A DNA stretch of 45,592 bases from Verrucomicrobiota bacterium. GTDB lineage: Bacteria; Verrucomicrobiota; Verrucomicrobiia; Chthoniobacterales; JAFAMB01. Positions 32,179 to 40,726 of this stretch are shown here, in pieces. The notes beneath the pieces were generated by a model. The model searched no databases. It saw only the letters and a program-made list of their open reading frames with translations, and was not told the DNA's origin. The position numbers and the translations under genes are program-made. Location of the stretch: NCBI GenBank assembly GCA_019247695.1, contig JAFBAP010000141.1, forward strand, positions 1-45,592, read 5' to 3'. Within the stretch, counting starts at the first letter, position 1. Every line of letters begins with the position of its first letter.

Positions 32179-33465
32179 TTAACCCTGCCCTTTGACCCGC
32201 TTGGGCCGGCTCCGGAACCAGAGCGCCAGCAGCATCACGGCGACGGTCGCACCCGCTATCACGATCAGAGCGAAGGATGAATAGTGAAAATCCTGAACCT
32301 TCACCGCCGGCACCACCGATTCTCCCGGACCTAACGGCAGCCCCGACTGCGGCAATTCGTCAAAGACGATCTTCACCGGCACACGCTGGACCACTTTGAC
32401 GTAGTTTCCGGTCGCGTTCTCCGGCGGCAGCAGGCTGAACCGAGCGCCGCTGCCGGCCTGGATGCTGTCGACGCGCCCGTGAAATTTCTGCCCGTGCAGG
32501 GCGTCAATCTCGATCTCAACCGGTTGGCCGGGACGCATCAGGTCGAGTTGGTTCTCTTTAAAGTTCGCCGTCACCCAAACTCTTGCGGGAACGAGCGCGA
32601 GCAACGTCTGCCCCGTCTGGATGTAATTCCCAGGTTCAACGGCTTTCTTGGTCACGCGCCCGTCTTCGGGTGCACGGATTTCGGCGTACGACTCGTTGAG
32701 TTTGGCCGTCTGCAGATCGGCATCGGATTCCTCGGTTTTTGCCTGAACGCTCTTGAGCAAGGCGGCGTAAGTACTGACCGTGGCGCGCGCCTCGGCGACT
32801 TGAGCCTGGTCGCTGGCCACCTTCTTCAGGTTGGCCTGCAGTTGCGCCTGGGCGCTGTCCGTCGCGGCGCGGGCGGCGTCAAGATCCTGCGCGGACATCA
32901 CCTTGGTCCGGAACAACTCCTGGGTGCGCTGAAAATCCCTGGCCGCTTTTTCCGCCTGGGCCCGGGATGCATCCGCGGTGGCTTGATCGGACTCCACGGT
33001 GGCTTGCAGGGAATAGACGTGCGCGACGGCCTGATCAATGGAAGCCCGCACGGCGCCTTCCTGGGCGCGCGCGCTTTCCAACGCGGCGTCTTTCTGCTTT
33101 CTGGCGGACGCCAGGTCGCGGTCATCCAAGGCCACCACGAGGTCCCCTTTTTTGACGGTTTGGTTGTCGCTGACCAGCACGCGGTCGACGCGCCCGGCCA
33201 CCTTGGGCGCCACGTTGATGATGTGACCGTCGATGAACGCGTCATCTGTGCTCTGGTAGCCCTGGCCGTGCGCGTAGTAGTACGCGCCGGCAACGGCAGC
33301 CAATGGGACCAGGACCATCAGGAACAGGGTCAGCCGCAGGCTGCGGCGTCCCCCCTTTCCCTGTGGTTTGGCCGTGACCGGTTCTTCACGCGCCGGCGGC
33401 CGTTGCGCCGGACGTTCTGCAGGGCCTTTGCGGACAGCCGGCTCGGTTTCGATCTGTTGTGCCAT
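32179..33465 (-). CDS. emrA: HlyD/EmrA-family membrane fusion protein
   Basis: A 428-residue periplasmic adaptor. The N-terminal region is basic and Pro-rich (about 1-40), followed by one membrane helix (LRLTLFLMVLVPLAAVAGAY, 44-63). A lipoyl/biotinyl-like half (VAPKVAGRVDRVLV and DNQTVKKGDLVVALDD) follows, then a long alpha-helical hairpin rich in Ala, Gln and Lys (about 120-260). The second lipoyl half is EIRAPEDGRVTKKAVEPGN, followed by a beta-barrel with VWVTANFKENQLDLMRPGQP. A further hydrophobic segment lies near the C-terminus (FALIVIAGATVAVMLLAL), which is uncommon for EmrA. It lies between tetR and emrB. Confidence 0.9.
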   Translation of the reverse strand: MAQQIETEPAVRKGPAERPAQRPPAREEPVTAKPQGKGGRRSLRLTLFLMVLVPLAAVAGAYYYAHGQGYQSTDDAFIDGHIINVAPKVAGRVDRVLVSDNQTVKKGDLVVALDDRDLASARKQKDAALESARAQEGAVRASIDQAVAHVYSLQATVESDQATADASRAQAEKAARDFQRTQELFRTKVMSAQDLDAARAATDSAQAQLQANLKKVASDQAQVAEARATVSTYAALLKSVQAKTEESDADLQTAKLNESYAEIRAPEDGRVTKKAVEPGNYIQTGQTLLALVPARVWVTANFKENQLDLMRPGQPVEIEIDALHGQKFHGRVDSIQAGSGARFSLLPPENATGNYVKVVQRVPVKIVFDELPQSGLPLGPGESVVPAVKVQDFHYSSFALIVIAGATVAVMLLALWFRSRPKRVKGQG

Positions 33466-33468
33466 ACG

Positions 33469-34122
33469 TTACGATTGCTTGGCGGGCGCGCAGGTCTCGA
33501 TGCCCCGCACGAAAATTTCGACTAAGGTTTGTAAGTAAACGTCCCGGGGGCAGCTTCGGGGGCCGAAAGTCGACCACCGCAGGACCGCGCTGTGGAGCGC
33601 ATCCCGCAGGACTTCAACGGCGCCCATCGGATCAACTTCAGGCCGAACCAGGCCGTTTTGCTGGCCCTGGCGCAACCAGTCCGCAATCCGCTCCTTGATC
33701 GGCACAATCGCGCCGATGATTGTGTCCTGAATATCCTTCGGCAAAAGGTGACCCTCCCCGATCACGATGCGGGCCACGGCTTCCCGGCGTTCCACCACGC
33801 CGACGTAAGCCTTGACGTAATGAAAAATGGCCGCGCGAAGGTCATGGTCTTCGAACTGGTGATTGTCCATAAATGCCACTTCGGCCTTGAGCGTCTCGGA
33901 GATGACGGCCCGAACCAGATCCGACCGCGTCCGGAAGTGGCGAAACAAGGTGACCTCGTTAACGCCGGCGCGGCGGGCGATCTCCCGGGTTGTCGCTGAC
34001 TGAAACCCGAGTTCGGTAAACGCTGCGTCGGCGGCCCGCAACAACTTCTGGCGGGTACAATCGACGCCCGGGGATCGTCCCGGGTCAGCTTCAAGACCGG
34101 TAAGGAGCTGGTGCTGTGCCAT
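33469..34122 (-). CDS. TetR/AcrR-family transcriptional regulator
   Basis: A 217-residue repressor-like protein. The N-terminal helix-turn-helix domain (about 22-70) has LLRAADAAFTELGF, TTREIARRAGVNEVTLFRHF and the helix end RTRSDLVRAV. The C-terminal domain (about 80-210) should bind an effector, as in regulators of efflux pumps. Its stop codon is 3 bp from the emrA start, so it is cotranscribed and probably controls the pump and itself. Candidate operator palindromes lie just upstream at 34123-34169. Confidence 0.9.
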   Translation of the reverse strand: MAQHQLLTGLEADPGRSPGVDCTRQKLLRAADAAFTELGFQSATTREIARRAGVNEVTLFRHFRTRSDLVRAVISETLKAEVAFMDNHQFEDHDLRAAIFHYVKAYVGVVERREAVARIVIGEGHLLPKDIQDTIIGAIVPIKERIADWLRQGQQNGLVRPEVDPMGAVEVLRDALHSAVLRWSTFGPRSCPRDVYLQTLVEIFVRGIETCAPAKQS

Positions 34123-34169
34123 GCAAGTACTTACCTACAAATCCGGGAAAAATGCAAGTGATTACTTGC
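34123..34169. promoter_or_regulatory. Candidate operator for the tetR-emrAB unit
   Basis: Two dyads overlie the translation start region. One is GCAAGTACTTAC at 34123-34134, with the perfect core AAGTACTT at 34125-34132. The other is GCAAGT-GATT-ACTTGC at 34154-34169, with perfect 6 bp arms. Their centres are 33 bp apart, close to three helical turns. This suits cooperative binding by a TetR dimer, by inference. Confidence 0.45.
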
Positions 34170-34209
34170 GTTGTGGGAATGCCACAAGTGAAGACCGGTG
34201 CCGGGTGTC

Positions 34210-34578
34210 CGTCATACGGCGGGCACAGCGGGTTTGGCGGGCACGACGTAAGAGTTCACAAGGCGAACACGGCGGGCCACGGCGAACACGGCGGAAAGAG
34301 GAGGAAAGGGTTCGGAGTTCGGAGTTCGGAGCGGCAGCATGGGGGTTAGGTGCGAGCGTCAACCTTAGAGCTGCCGCCAGATCCTCTGAATCTGTGTCAA
34401 TCTGTGTAATCTGTGGATGGATCCTCTTTTCTGCGTTCTCTGCGTGTTCTGCGAATAATTCTGTCTTTCCGCCTGGTGAGCGTGACCTTCGGGGGCGATC
34501 GGGCCTGGTTCCACGACCTCTCCGAACTCCGAACCCCGAACTCTTCTCGCCGTGGCTCGCTGTGTTCGCGGTGTGATT
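34210..34578. repeat. Family B composite repeat, copy 2
   Basis: Begins GTCATACGGCGGGCACAGCG, includes CACGGCGAACACGGCGG, then GTTCGGAGTTCGGAGTTCGG, then the core in the opposite orientation to copy 1 (AATCTGTGTAATCTGTGGAT and TGCGTTCTCTGCGTGTTCTG), then a block ending GAGCGTGACCTTCGGGGGCG, then CCGAACTCCGAACCCCGAAC and CGCGGTGTGA at about 34576. The outermost right terminal repeat is missing, so this copy is truncated relative to copy 1. The remaining 34123-34209 and 34579-34647 hold the operator region and a family A fragment (GCGGCATTTTTCGGC) ahead of hisB. Confidence 0.8.
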
Positions 34579-34647
34579 CATCTGCGGCATTCGCGGCATT
34601 TTTCGGCTTGTGCCATTTCAAAATGTGCTAGTCTGGCCGACGCCCCA

Positions 34648-35238
34648 ATGAACAAACGTCAGGCTACCCTGCGCCGCGAGACGGGTGAGACCAGGATCGG
34701 CGTCACTCTCGAGCTTGATGGTTCCGGAAAATCCGAGATCCACACCGGCGTGGCATTTTTCGATCACATGCTCACGCTCCTGAGCAAACACAGCCTGATC
34801 GATCTGCAGGTCCGGGCTGAGGGCGATTTAAGCGTGGATTACCACCACACCGTGGAGGACACCGGAATCGTTCTTGGTGAATGCCTCAAACACGCTCTGG
34901 GCACGAAATCCGGGCTCCGGCGGTACGGTTGGGCGTTACTGCCGATGGACGAAACGCTCGTCGAAGTTGCGCTCGACCTGAGCGGCCGTTTTTACCTTGC
35001 GTTTGAAGCGCCTGACTTCCCGCAGCCGATCGGGACTTTCGATTTTCAGCTGGTGGAAGAGTTTCTGCGCGGTTTTGCCGCGAACGCAGGGATGAACCTT
35101 CATGTGACGGTCAAGCGCGGCCGAAACGCGCATCACGTTGCTGAGGCGATCTTTAAAGGGCTGGCTAAAGCTTTGGACCAAGCCTGCCAGGTTGATGCAC
35201 GGGTTATCGGGGTACCAAGTTCAAAAGGAATCTTGTAA
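34648..35238 (+). CDS. hisB: Imidazoleglycerol-phosphate dehydratase
   Basis: A 196-residue single-function HisB. It dehydrates imidazoleglycerol phosphate to imidazoleacetol phosphate in histidine synthesis. Metal-binding His-rich motifs are GVAFFDHML, DYHHTVEDTGI and RNAHHVAEAIFKGLAKAL. The conserved start region is RETGETRIGVTLELDG. The frame is open to 34552, but ATG 34648 matches the normal family start. The length is right for the monofunctional enzyme without an HisN phosphatase domain. It heads a hisB-hisH-hisA unit. Confidence 0.95.
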   Translation: MNKRQATLRRETGETRIGVTLELDGSGKSEIHTGVAFFDHMLTLLSKHSLIDLQVRAEGDLSVDYHHTVEDTGIVLGECLKHALGTKSGLRRYGWALLPMDETLVEVALDLSGRFYLAFEAPDFPQPIGTFDFQLVEEFLRGFAANAGMNLHVTVKRGRNAHHVAEAIFKGLAKALDQACQVDARVIGVPSSKGIL

Positions 35239-35275
35239 AACCATTTTTGAGAGGTAGAAAAAGCGGGGAGCACGG

Positions 35276-35905
35276 ATGAACCCTCGGTTAGGCTTAATTG
35301 ATTACGGCTCGGGCAACCTGCGGAGCGTGACGAAGGCGCTGGAACGCGTCGGCGCACAGGTGGCCCGGCTTGGTGATGGTGGCCAGATTAGTGATTTCGC
35401 CGCCCTGGTTTTGCCGGGGGTCGGTTCGTTCGGAGATTCGGTTAAGCAGCTGCACGCGCGGAGGATGTTTGAGCCCGTGCGAGAGTGGATCAGAGAAGGA
35501 CGGCCTTTTCTTGGCGTCTGCCTCGGTTACCAGCTCCTCTTCGAACGCAGCGAGGAAAGCCCGGGTGTAGCCGGGTTGGGTGTCTTGGCCGGAGTCGTAA
35601 AGCGGTTTGCCGCCGGCACCCCCGGCACCCTTAAGGTGCCGCACATCGGCTGGAACCAGGTAACCTGGCGCCGTGCGGTCCGTGAACGTTTCACCGCGTT
35701 ACCGGAACGCGCCTACGTGTACTTCGTGCATTCTTATTATCCGGAACCGGCCGATGCTTCAGTCGTCGCGGGCACGGCAGAGTACGGCGCCTCTTTTGCC
35801 GCCGCAGTCGCAACCAAGAACGTATTCGCAACGCAGTTTCACCCCGAAAAAAGCCAGGATGCGGGTCTAACCATCCTGCAGGAGTTTGTGAGGTCGTTGG
35901 CATGA
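35276..35905 (+). CDS. hisH: Imidazole glycerol phosphate synthase, glutaminase subunit
   Basis: A 209-residue class-I glutamine amidotransferase. It supplies ammonia to HisF, which is not in the window. The start GLIDYGSGNLRSV is family-typical. The nucleophile Cys82 lies in GVCLGYQLL, where most HisH have GICLGMQ, and the His-Glu pair lies in FATQFHPEKSQ. A ribosome-binding GGGGAG at 35265-35270 precedes the ATG by five bases. Its last four bases overlap hisA (ATGA), indicating coupling. Confidence 0.95.
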   Translation: MNPRLGLIDYGSGNLRSVTKALERVGAQVARLGDGGQISDFAALVLPGVGSFGDSVKQLHARRMFEPVREWIREGRPFLGVCLGYQLLFERSEESPGVAGLGVLAGVVKRFAAGTPGTLKVPHIGWNQVTWRRAVRERFTALPERAYVYFVHSYYPEPADASVVAGTAEYGASFAAAVATKNVFATQFHPEKSQDAGLTILQEFVRSLA

Positions 35906-36651
35906 TTATTCTACCCGCCATTGATTTATACGACGGTCAAGTGGTCCGGCTTCGCCAAGGCAAGCTGGAAGAAAAACAGGTCTATTCCGACGACCCGCTG
36001 GCGTTTGCCCGTTGTTGGGAAGAAGAAGGAGGCAATTGCCTCCACGTAGTCGACTTGAATGCCGCCTTCACGGGTGAGCAGAAGAATCTGCACATCGTCA
36101 AGCGGCTGGTCGGATCACTGAATATCCCCGTGCAGGTAGGCGGGGGGGTGAGGTCGATGGAAGCGGCTGCCGCGTTGCTTGAGGCCGGTGCCGCTCGCGT
36201 GGTGGCGGGAACCAAAGCCGTCCAGGATCCGGAGTTTGTGCCGGCGTTGACCGAAAAATTCGGGGGCGCGCAGGTTGCCGTCAGCGTCGACGTGCGGGAT
36301 GGCAGGGTTGCCGTAAAAGGCTGGGCGGAGACCACCTCCTTGCACGCGCTGGACTTCGTGCGCAGGCTCGATCAGCAGGGGGTCGGCACCCTGATTTTCA
36401 CCGACATTGCGACTGATGGGATGCTGACGGGGCCGAGCATCCCGCAACTGATTGAGGTGCTCAGGCATTTCCGCGGTCAGGTTATCTCCAGCGGTGGCGT
36501 CGCCAGCATCGAAGACGTAAGATCACTCGCCGGTCTTCACGGCCTGTACGGGCTGATCATCGGCAGAGCAATTTTCGACGGGACGATCGACCTGGGCGAA
36601 GCCGTGGCGGCTGCGGCCGTGGCCTCCGCTGCGCAAGGCGCCGTCGGTTAG
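35902..36651 (+). CDS. hisA: Phosphoribosylformimino-5-aminoimidazole carboxamide ribotide isomerase
   Basis: A 249-residue TIM-barrel isomerase of histidine synthesis. It acts on ProFAR to give PRFAR, the HisF/HisH substrate. The first strand is MIILPAIDLYDGQVVRL with catalytic Asp8. The second catalytic Asp lies in VSVDVRDGRVAVKGW near residue 131. Phosphate-binding glycines lie in VQVGGGVRS and in SGGVASIEDV. The ATG overlaps the hisH stop. The last residues are an Ala-rich tail (AAAAVASAAQGAVG). No further his genes follow; the next gene is convergent. Confidence 0.95.
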   Translation: MIILPAIDLYDGQVVRLRQGKLEEKQVYSDDPLAFARCWEEEGGNCLHVVDLNAAFTGEQKNLHIVKRLVGSLNIPVQVGGGVRSMEAAAALLEAGAARVVAGTKAVQDPEFVPALTEKFGGAQVAVSVDVRDGRVAVKGWAETTSLHALDFVRRLDQQGVGTLIFTDIATDGMLTGPSIPQLIEVLRHFRGQVISSGGVASIEDVRSLAGLHGLYGLIIGRAIFDGTIDLGEAVAAAAVASAAQGAVG

Positions 36652-36669
36652 CTACGAAGGCACGAGTAA

Positions 36670-36738
36670 CGGAAGAATGCAGCCCCGGGGCGGTTGTCTC
36701 CCCATTTGTGGCATTCTTCCGCTTGTGGCATTCTTTCA
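36670..36738. terminator. Hairpin between convergent hisA and prc, including a family A unit
   Basis: CGGAAGAATGC at 36670-36680 pairs perfectly with GCATTCTTCCG at 36711-36721 across a 30 nt loop that itself holds the palindrome GCCCCGGGGC (36682-36691). The right side is a family A repeat that, in the sense of the minus-strand gene, starts a few bases after the stop codon (36736-36738). It fits a bidirectional terminator. Confidence 0.6.
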
Positions 36739-38931
36739 GCGGGCGGCGCTACGCGGCACTTTCGTCTGCTCAATCAGGTCGGACAAAATGTTCACGGTCT
36801 CGCGTTTGATCGCATCGGCCTGTACGTTTCCGGCTTCCTCATCGTCGTTTGACGCGAGTTCATCTTCCGAGCGTTCCGCCCCGTCCGCCTTTGCCTTTTT
36901 GGCGGCAAGTGAATTCGGATCCTTGTCGAGCCGCTTCAACTGCGGCTTGTCGACGTCAGCCAGCGCCAGTTCATAATAACGGTCGTGATCCTGCGCCTCG
37001 GCTTTTTTCTCGTCTTCCTTCTCTTTATCCCGCTCACCCGTTTCATGCTCCAGTTCGTCACGCCGGATTTTTTCGTTCAGCGACAAACGGTTGTTCTTCA
37101 CGCGGTCATTCACATGCTTGACGTCCTGCACGATGTCCTGGAGAACAGGATCCTGGCTGGTGCGCCCAATGGATTTGCGCCGGATATCATCCACGAAAAG
37201 CGGCTTGCGATTGTTGGCCAGGTCGATCGGGGCCGGTTCCACTTCATCATACGGCAGCGCGTGTTCCAGGGCCGATTCGCCAAACTCCGGACTGTCCGTC
37301 AGTGACGGAAGGACGATGTCGGAAATCACGCCACGAAACTGGGTCGAGCCGCCGGCAACCCGATAAAATTTCTGGACCGTCAGCTTAAGGGCCCCCGCCT
37401 GGTTGGCTGAACTGCTCAGCATGGGCATGAACCGTCCGAGTTCCAGCATCGTTTGGACCGTGCCTTTGCCGAAGGTACTTGAGTCACCGACGATCAGCGC
37501 GCGCCCATAATCCTGCAGCGCCGCCGCGAAAATCTCGCTGGCTGAAGCGCTTAGCTTGTTGACCAGCACCACCATCGGCCCGCTGTAGGCGACGCCGGCG
37601 TCTCGATCTTTCAAGACATCGATGTCACCATTGGCGTCCTTGACCTGCACGACCGGCCCTTGGGTGATAAAGAGGCCGGTCATCTTGATGGCCTCGTCCA
37701 GCGAACCGCCCCCGTCCCGCCGCAAATCAATCGCCAGGGCCTGAATGCCTTCCTGCTGGAGGCGTTTCAATAAGGCCGCCACGTCACGAGAGGTGCTCTT
37801 GCCGGTCCGCGACTTTTCCATATCCTGATAAAAAGACGGCAGTGTAATCAGGCCGATTTTCTGCGTGGTGCCGTCCGGGAGATCGCGTTCGATGATTTCG
37901 GCCTTCGCTTCCTGTTCCGTCAATTTGACGTTGTCACGAATCAGTTCAACGACCTTCCGCTTGGATGGATCCGGGGCTGTGCCGGGGATCACCTGCAGGC
38001 GGACCAGGCTGCCCTTTTTCCCGCGGATCATCTCGACGACTTTATCGAGCTTGAGGTCGACCGTATCGACGAAATTGTCTTTCCCTTGCGCCACCCCGGT
38101 AATGCGATCGCCGACGCCGAGTTTGCCGCTCATCTGAGCCGGTCCCCCGGGCAGCAAACGGGCGATTTTAGCGTAACCGTCCTCCGAACGAAGCTCCGCC
38201 CCGATGCCGGTCAGCGAGAGGCGCATGTTGATTTCAAAGCTTTCCAGGTCCGATTTGCCGAGATACTCCGAATGCGGGTCATACGTCAGGGCAATCGAAT
38301 TCAGGTACGTCTGGAGTACGTCGTCATCGTCGCGTTCCTCCAGGCTCTTCAGCATCTGATCGTACCGCCGCCCCACCACCTTGGGCCCGGGTTCCGTGGC
38401 CAGCTTGTTAAGCTTTTCCTGGAGCAATTCCCCTTCAATGCGGTCGCGCCAAAGCGTATCCGCCTCGGTCATGTTTGCCGGCCAGGGCTCCTTTTTGCGA
38501 TCCAACGCGATGGTACGGTTGCTCTTGAAATTGTACTCCTTTTTAAGCAGCACCCGGATCTTCGCGATCCGGTCCTCAACACGCTGCTTGAATAGGGCGT
38601 AGATTTCCCGGGCCGGCTCGACATTGCCGACCAACAAGTCTTGCGCCATGCTTGGCCCGTACTTCTGCTTGATGTCGTTAATGTCCTCCTGCGTGAAAAA
38701 CAGCCGGTTATAGTCCAGGTTCTCCAGGTACGTGTCCAAAATCTTCTGCGCCGTTGCGCCGTCGATTTTCTGCCGGCTATAGTGGCCTTGCTCCAACAGC
38801 TTTACCACGGTCGTCGCAATCTGCCGGGAGTCGGAGGCGCTGATCTTCGCGGCCGCTCTTTGCTGAGCGAATAAGGGATTAAAGGGAAAAGACAATGCGA
38901 TCGCGGAAATCGCGACACAAAGAGTTTTCAT
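36736..38931 (-). CDS. prc: Tail-specific (carboxy-terminal processing) protease
   Basis: A 731-residue periplasmic S41 protease of the Prc/Tsp type. A signal peptide ends near LFAQQ (residue 24). A long N-terminal helical region (about 30-235) is followed by a PDZ domain (about 238-330; LTGIGAELRSEDGYAKI). The protease domain has AIDLRRDGGGSLDEA, the nucleophile region SASASE (Ser465 likely) and the general-base Lys489 in TFGKGTVQ. The C-terminal charged region (about 590-700) matches the DUF3340 extension of Prc. It degrades or trims proteins with exposed nonpolar C-termini. Divergent from the metallo-hydrolase gene across 97 bp. Confidence 0.92.
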   Translation of the reverse strand: MKTLCVAISAIALSFPFNPLFAQQRAAAKISASDSRQIATTVVKLLEQGHYSRQKIDGATAQKILDTYLENLDYNRLFFTQEDINDIKQKYGPSMAQDLLVGNVEPAREIYALFKQRVEDRIAKIRVLLKKEYNFKSNRTIALDRKKEPWPANMTEADTLWRDRIEGELLQEKLNKLATEPGPKVVGRRYDQMLKSLEERDDDDVLQTYLNSIALTYDPHSEYLGKSDLESFEINMRLSLTGIGAELRSEDGYAKIARLLPGGPAQMSGKLGVGDRITGVAQGKDNFVDTVDLKLDKVVEMIRGKKGSLVRLQVIPGTAPDPSKRKVVELIRDNVKLTEQEAKAEIIERDLPDGTTQKIGLITLPSFYQDMEKSRTGKSTSRDVAALLKRLQQEGIQALAIDLRRDGGGSLDEAIKMTGLFITQGPVVQVKDANGDIDVLKDRDAGVAYSGPMVVLVNKLSASASEIFAAALQDYGRALIVGDSSTFGKGTVQTMLELGRFMPMLSSSANQAGALKLTVQKFYRVAGGSTQFRGVISDIVLPSLTDSPEFGESALEHALPYDEVEPAPIDLANNRKPLFVDDIRRKSIGRTSQDPVLQDIVQDVKHVNDRVKNNRLSLNEKIRRDELEHETGERDKEKEDEKKAEAQDHDRYYELALADVDKPQLKRLDKDPNSLAAKKAKADGAERSEDELASNDDEEAGNVQADAIKRETVNILSDLIEQTKVPRSAAR

Positions 38932-38995
38932 GCAATTACTAAACGGCAGTTTTCAAAGCAAGAGCTTGTGACCCGAGGAAATCTCATCCCTTCAA

Positions 38996-39010
38996 GGTTT
39001 ACGTTAAACC
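38996..39010. promoter_or_regulatory. Dyad in the prc/metallo-hydrolase divergent region
   Basis: GGTTTA-CGT-TAAACC has perfect 6 bp arms around a 3 nt spacer. It lies 18 bp before the metallo-hydrolase ATG and 65 bp before the prc start. It could be an operator for one or both genes; no regulator is evident. Confidence 0.3.
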
Positions 39011-39028
39011 GTGCAATGTCCCTGCGTT

Positions 39029-39646
39029 ATGCTTGAGATTCAATCTTTTATTGGGGGTATTTTCGAAACCAACGGTTACCTCGTGCGGGCGCCTGAGGGC
39101 GACTTGCTCGTGGATGCGCCCACGGGTGCCCTGGAGTGGTTGGAGCGGGAGGGGCGCCAACCGGCGGTGCTGCTCATCACTCACGGCCATCTGGATCACA
39201 TCGATGACGCCGCCAAAATCGTCCGCCGATACGGCTGCCGGCTCGGGTGCCATCGCGATACCGTTCCGATGCTGACCGATCCCGAGTTTTTCCGCCGCCT
39301 CGGTTTCAGCCTCGAAGTCGAACCCGTACAGCCCGGTTTTCTGATTGAAGAATCCGAAAGTACCCCGGTGCTCGGTCTGGACTTCAAGGTGCTGCTGGTG
39401 CCCGGCCATTGCCCGGGAAGCCTCTGTTTCTATCACCCGCCCAGCGCCAACCTCTTCAGCGGCGACGTCCTGTTCGCCGGGAGCATCGGGCGGACGGACC
39501 TGCCCGCCGGCAATTACCCGGAGCTTATCCAGGGGCTTCACGACAAGGTCCTGCGGCTCCCGGATGAAACCCGCGTTTTACCGGGGCATGGTCCCGCCAC
39601 GACGATCGGGAAAGAGCGCCGGTCCAACCCTTTTCTGGTCATTTAG
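39029..39646 (+). CDS. MBL-fold metallo-hydrolase (glyoxalase II-like)
   Basis: A 205-residue metallo-beta-lactamase-fold hydrolase. The zinc motif THGHLDH at 51-57 (His52, His54, Asp56, His57) is followed by VPGHCPGSLCFY, the bridging Asp in FSGDVLFAGSIGRTDL and PGHGPATTIGKE. The pattern matches the short glyoxalase II-like (YcbL-type) group that lacks the C-terminal substrate domain of GloB. The substrate is unknown, probably a thioester. ATG 39029 is chosen; a GTG at 39011 would add six residues that look non-homologous. Confidence 0.9.
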   Translation: MLEIQSFIGGIFETNGYLVRAPEGDLLVDAPTGALEWLEREGRQPAVLLITHGHLDHIDDAAKIVRRYGCRLGCHRDTVPMLTDPEFFRRLGFSLEVEPVQPGFLIEESESTPVLGLDFKVLLVPGHCPGSLCFYHPPSANLFSGDVLFAGSIGRTDLPAGNYPELIQGLHDKVLRLPDETRVLPGHGPATTIGKERRSNPFLVI

Positions 39647-39690
39647 CTTTCAGCCGTCCACCTCGCCCGGCGCCCGCCAAATGATCCGGT

Positions 39691-40170
39691 TCAGCGCAGG
39701 ATCCCTTGCAGGTCTTCATCCGCCAAATCCAGGGGATGCCCCGTCCAGACCACCCTGCCGGTCCGGTCGACCAGGAAGGCTTGCGGGATACCGTCCACCC
39801 CAAAACGGCTGTAGAGATTGCGCGACGTGTTGATCGCCACCCGGTACTGCATCGGGAGTTGTTGTTGGAAGCGCCTGACGGTTGGCTCGTCCTCGTCCGT
39901 TACGCCGATTACCTCAAGACCTTGCGGATGATAACGGGCGTAGAGGTCGTTGAGATGGGGAATGCTCCTGCGGCAGGGCGGACACCACGTCGCCCAAAAT
40001 TCAACCAGCAACGGTTTCTTCTCCAAATCCGGTTTATTATCGCCCAGGTAAGTCAACGCCAGTGACGGCAGCCGGTCACCCGGCTTGAGAGTCGATTCCT
40101 GGCCGCGAATCAAAAAGATCGAGCCGAGCATCAGTACACCGACAATCAGGAGCGGGATCAGTTTTTTCAT
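39691..40170 (-). CDS. Membrane-anchored TlpA-like thioredoxin
   Basis: A 159-residue thioredoxin-fold protein. An N-terminal hydrophobic segment (KKLIPLLIVGVLMLGSIFLI, 2-21) should anchor it with the catalytic domain outside the cytoplasm. The active site is WCPPC (Cys63, Cys66). The typical VEFWATWCPPCRRSIPHL and GIPQAFLVDRTGRVVW segments are present. It would reduce or exchange disulfides in periplasmic proteins, as TlpA/ResA-type proteins do. The longer upstream frame (to 40305) is non-homologous; ATG 40170 begins at the anchor. It lies downstream of the fabZ-like gene on the same strand. Confidence 0.88.
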   Translation of the reverse strand: MKKLIPLLIVGVLMLGSIFLIRGQESTLKPGDRLPSLALTYLGDNKPDLEKKPLLVEFWATWCPPCRRSIPHLNDLYARYHPQGLEVIGVTDEDEPTVRRFQQQLPMQYRVAINTSRNLYSRFGVDGIPQAFLVDRTGRVVWTGHPLDLADEDLQGILR

Positions 40171-40301
40171 CGCTGCTTGGAACAAGGGACCATTACCGAT
40201 CGACCTTGTTATTTCAATATTTTCAAGGGCAGGTAAGAACCGGGCCCTGAGGTGCTCCCCCCCTTTGCGCGTCCCGCCTCTCGCCAAGCGCTGATAACGG
40301 C

Positions 40302-40721
40302 TCAAGCCGGACCCTTGCGCGGGCCGCGCGCAAGTACGACCCGGCCTTCGGCGACCGGTTCATCCGCCACGCAGGCCCGGACATCGCACAAAAACAGGCC
40401 TTGCAAATCCCCGGTCTTCCTGGCGGAAAACACGACGCGTTCACGCGGGCGGACGGGCCGGATGAATTTCATCGATTGAATGGCGGCGAGCAACAGGACG
40501 TGATCCGCATCCCCCAGGGCCACACCGGCGGTCTGAGCCATTCCTTCCGCCAGGAGCACACCGGGCACCAGCGGATTGCCGGGAAAATGTCCCTGAAAAA
40601 AGGATTCCTCACCCGAAAACACCTTCGTGGCCGTAGCGGCTACGCCCGGTTCATGCCGCTCCACCTCGTCGATGAAGACAAACGGCTCACGGTGAGGCAG
40701 GCCAAGCGCGATCGGATCCAT
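40302..40721 (-). CDS. FabZ-like 3-hydroxyacyl-ACP dehydratase
   Basis: A 139-residue hot-dog-fold dehydratase. The catalytic helix region is HFPGNPLVPGVLLAEGMAQ, with His45 and Glu59 as the likely catalytic pair. The start LPHREPFVFIDEV and the SMKFIRPVRP segment are family-typical. It resembles FabZ but may serve a non-primary pathway. The frame is open to 40847, but the upstream part is repeat DNA and ATG 40721 starts at the conserved region. A perfect 41 bp inverted repeat occupies its 5' leader (40741-40926). Confidence 0.85.
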   Translation of the reverse strand: MDPIALGLPHREPFVFIDEVERHEPGVAATATKVFSGEESFFQGHFPGNPLVPGVLLAEGMAQTAGVALGDADHVLLLAAIQSMKFIRPVRPRERVVFSARKTGDLQGLFLCDVRACVADEPVAEGRVVLARGPRKGPA

Positions 40722-40726
40722 GGAAT

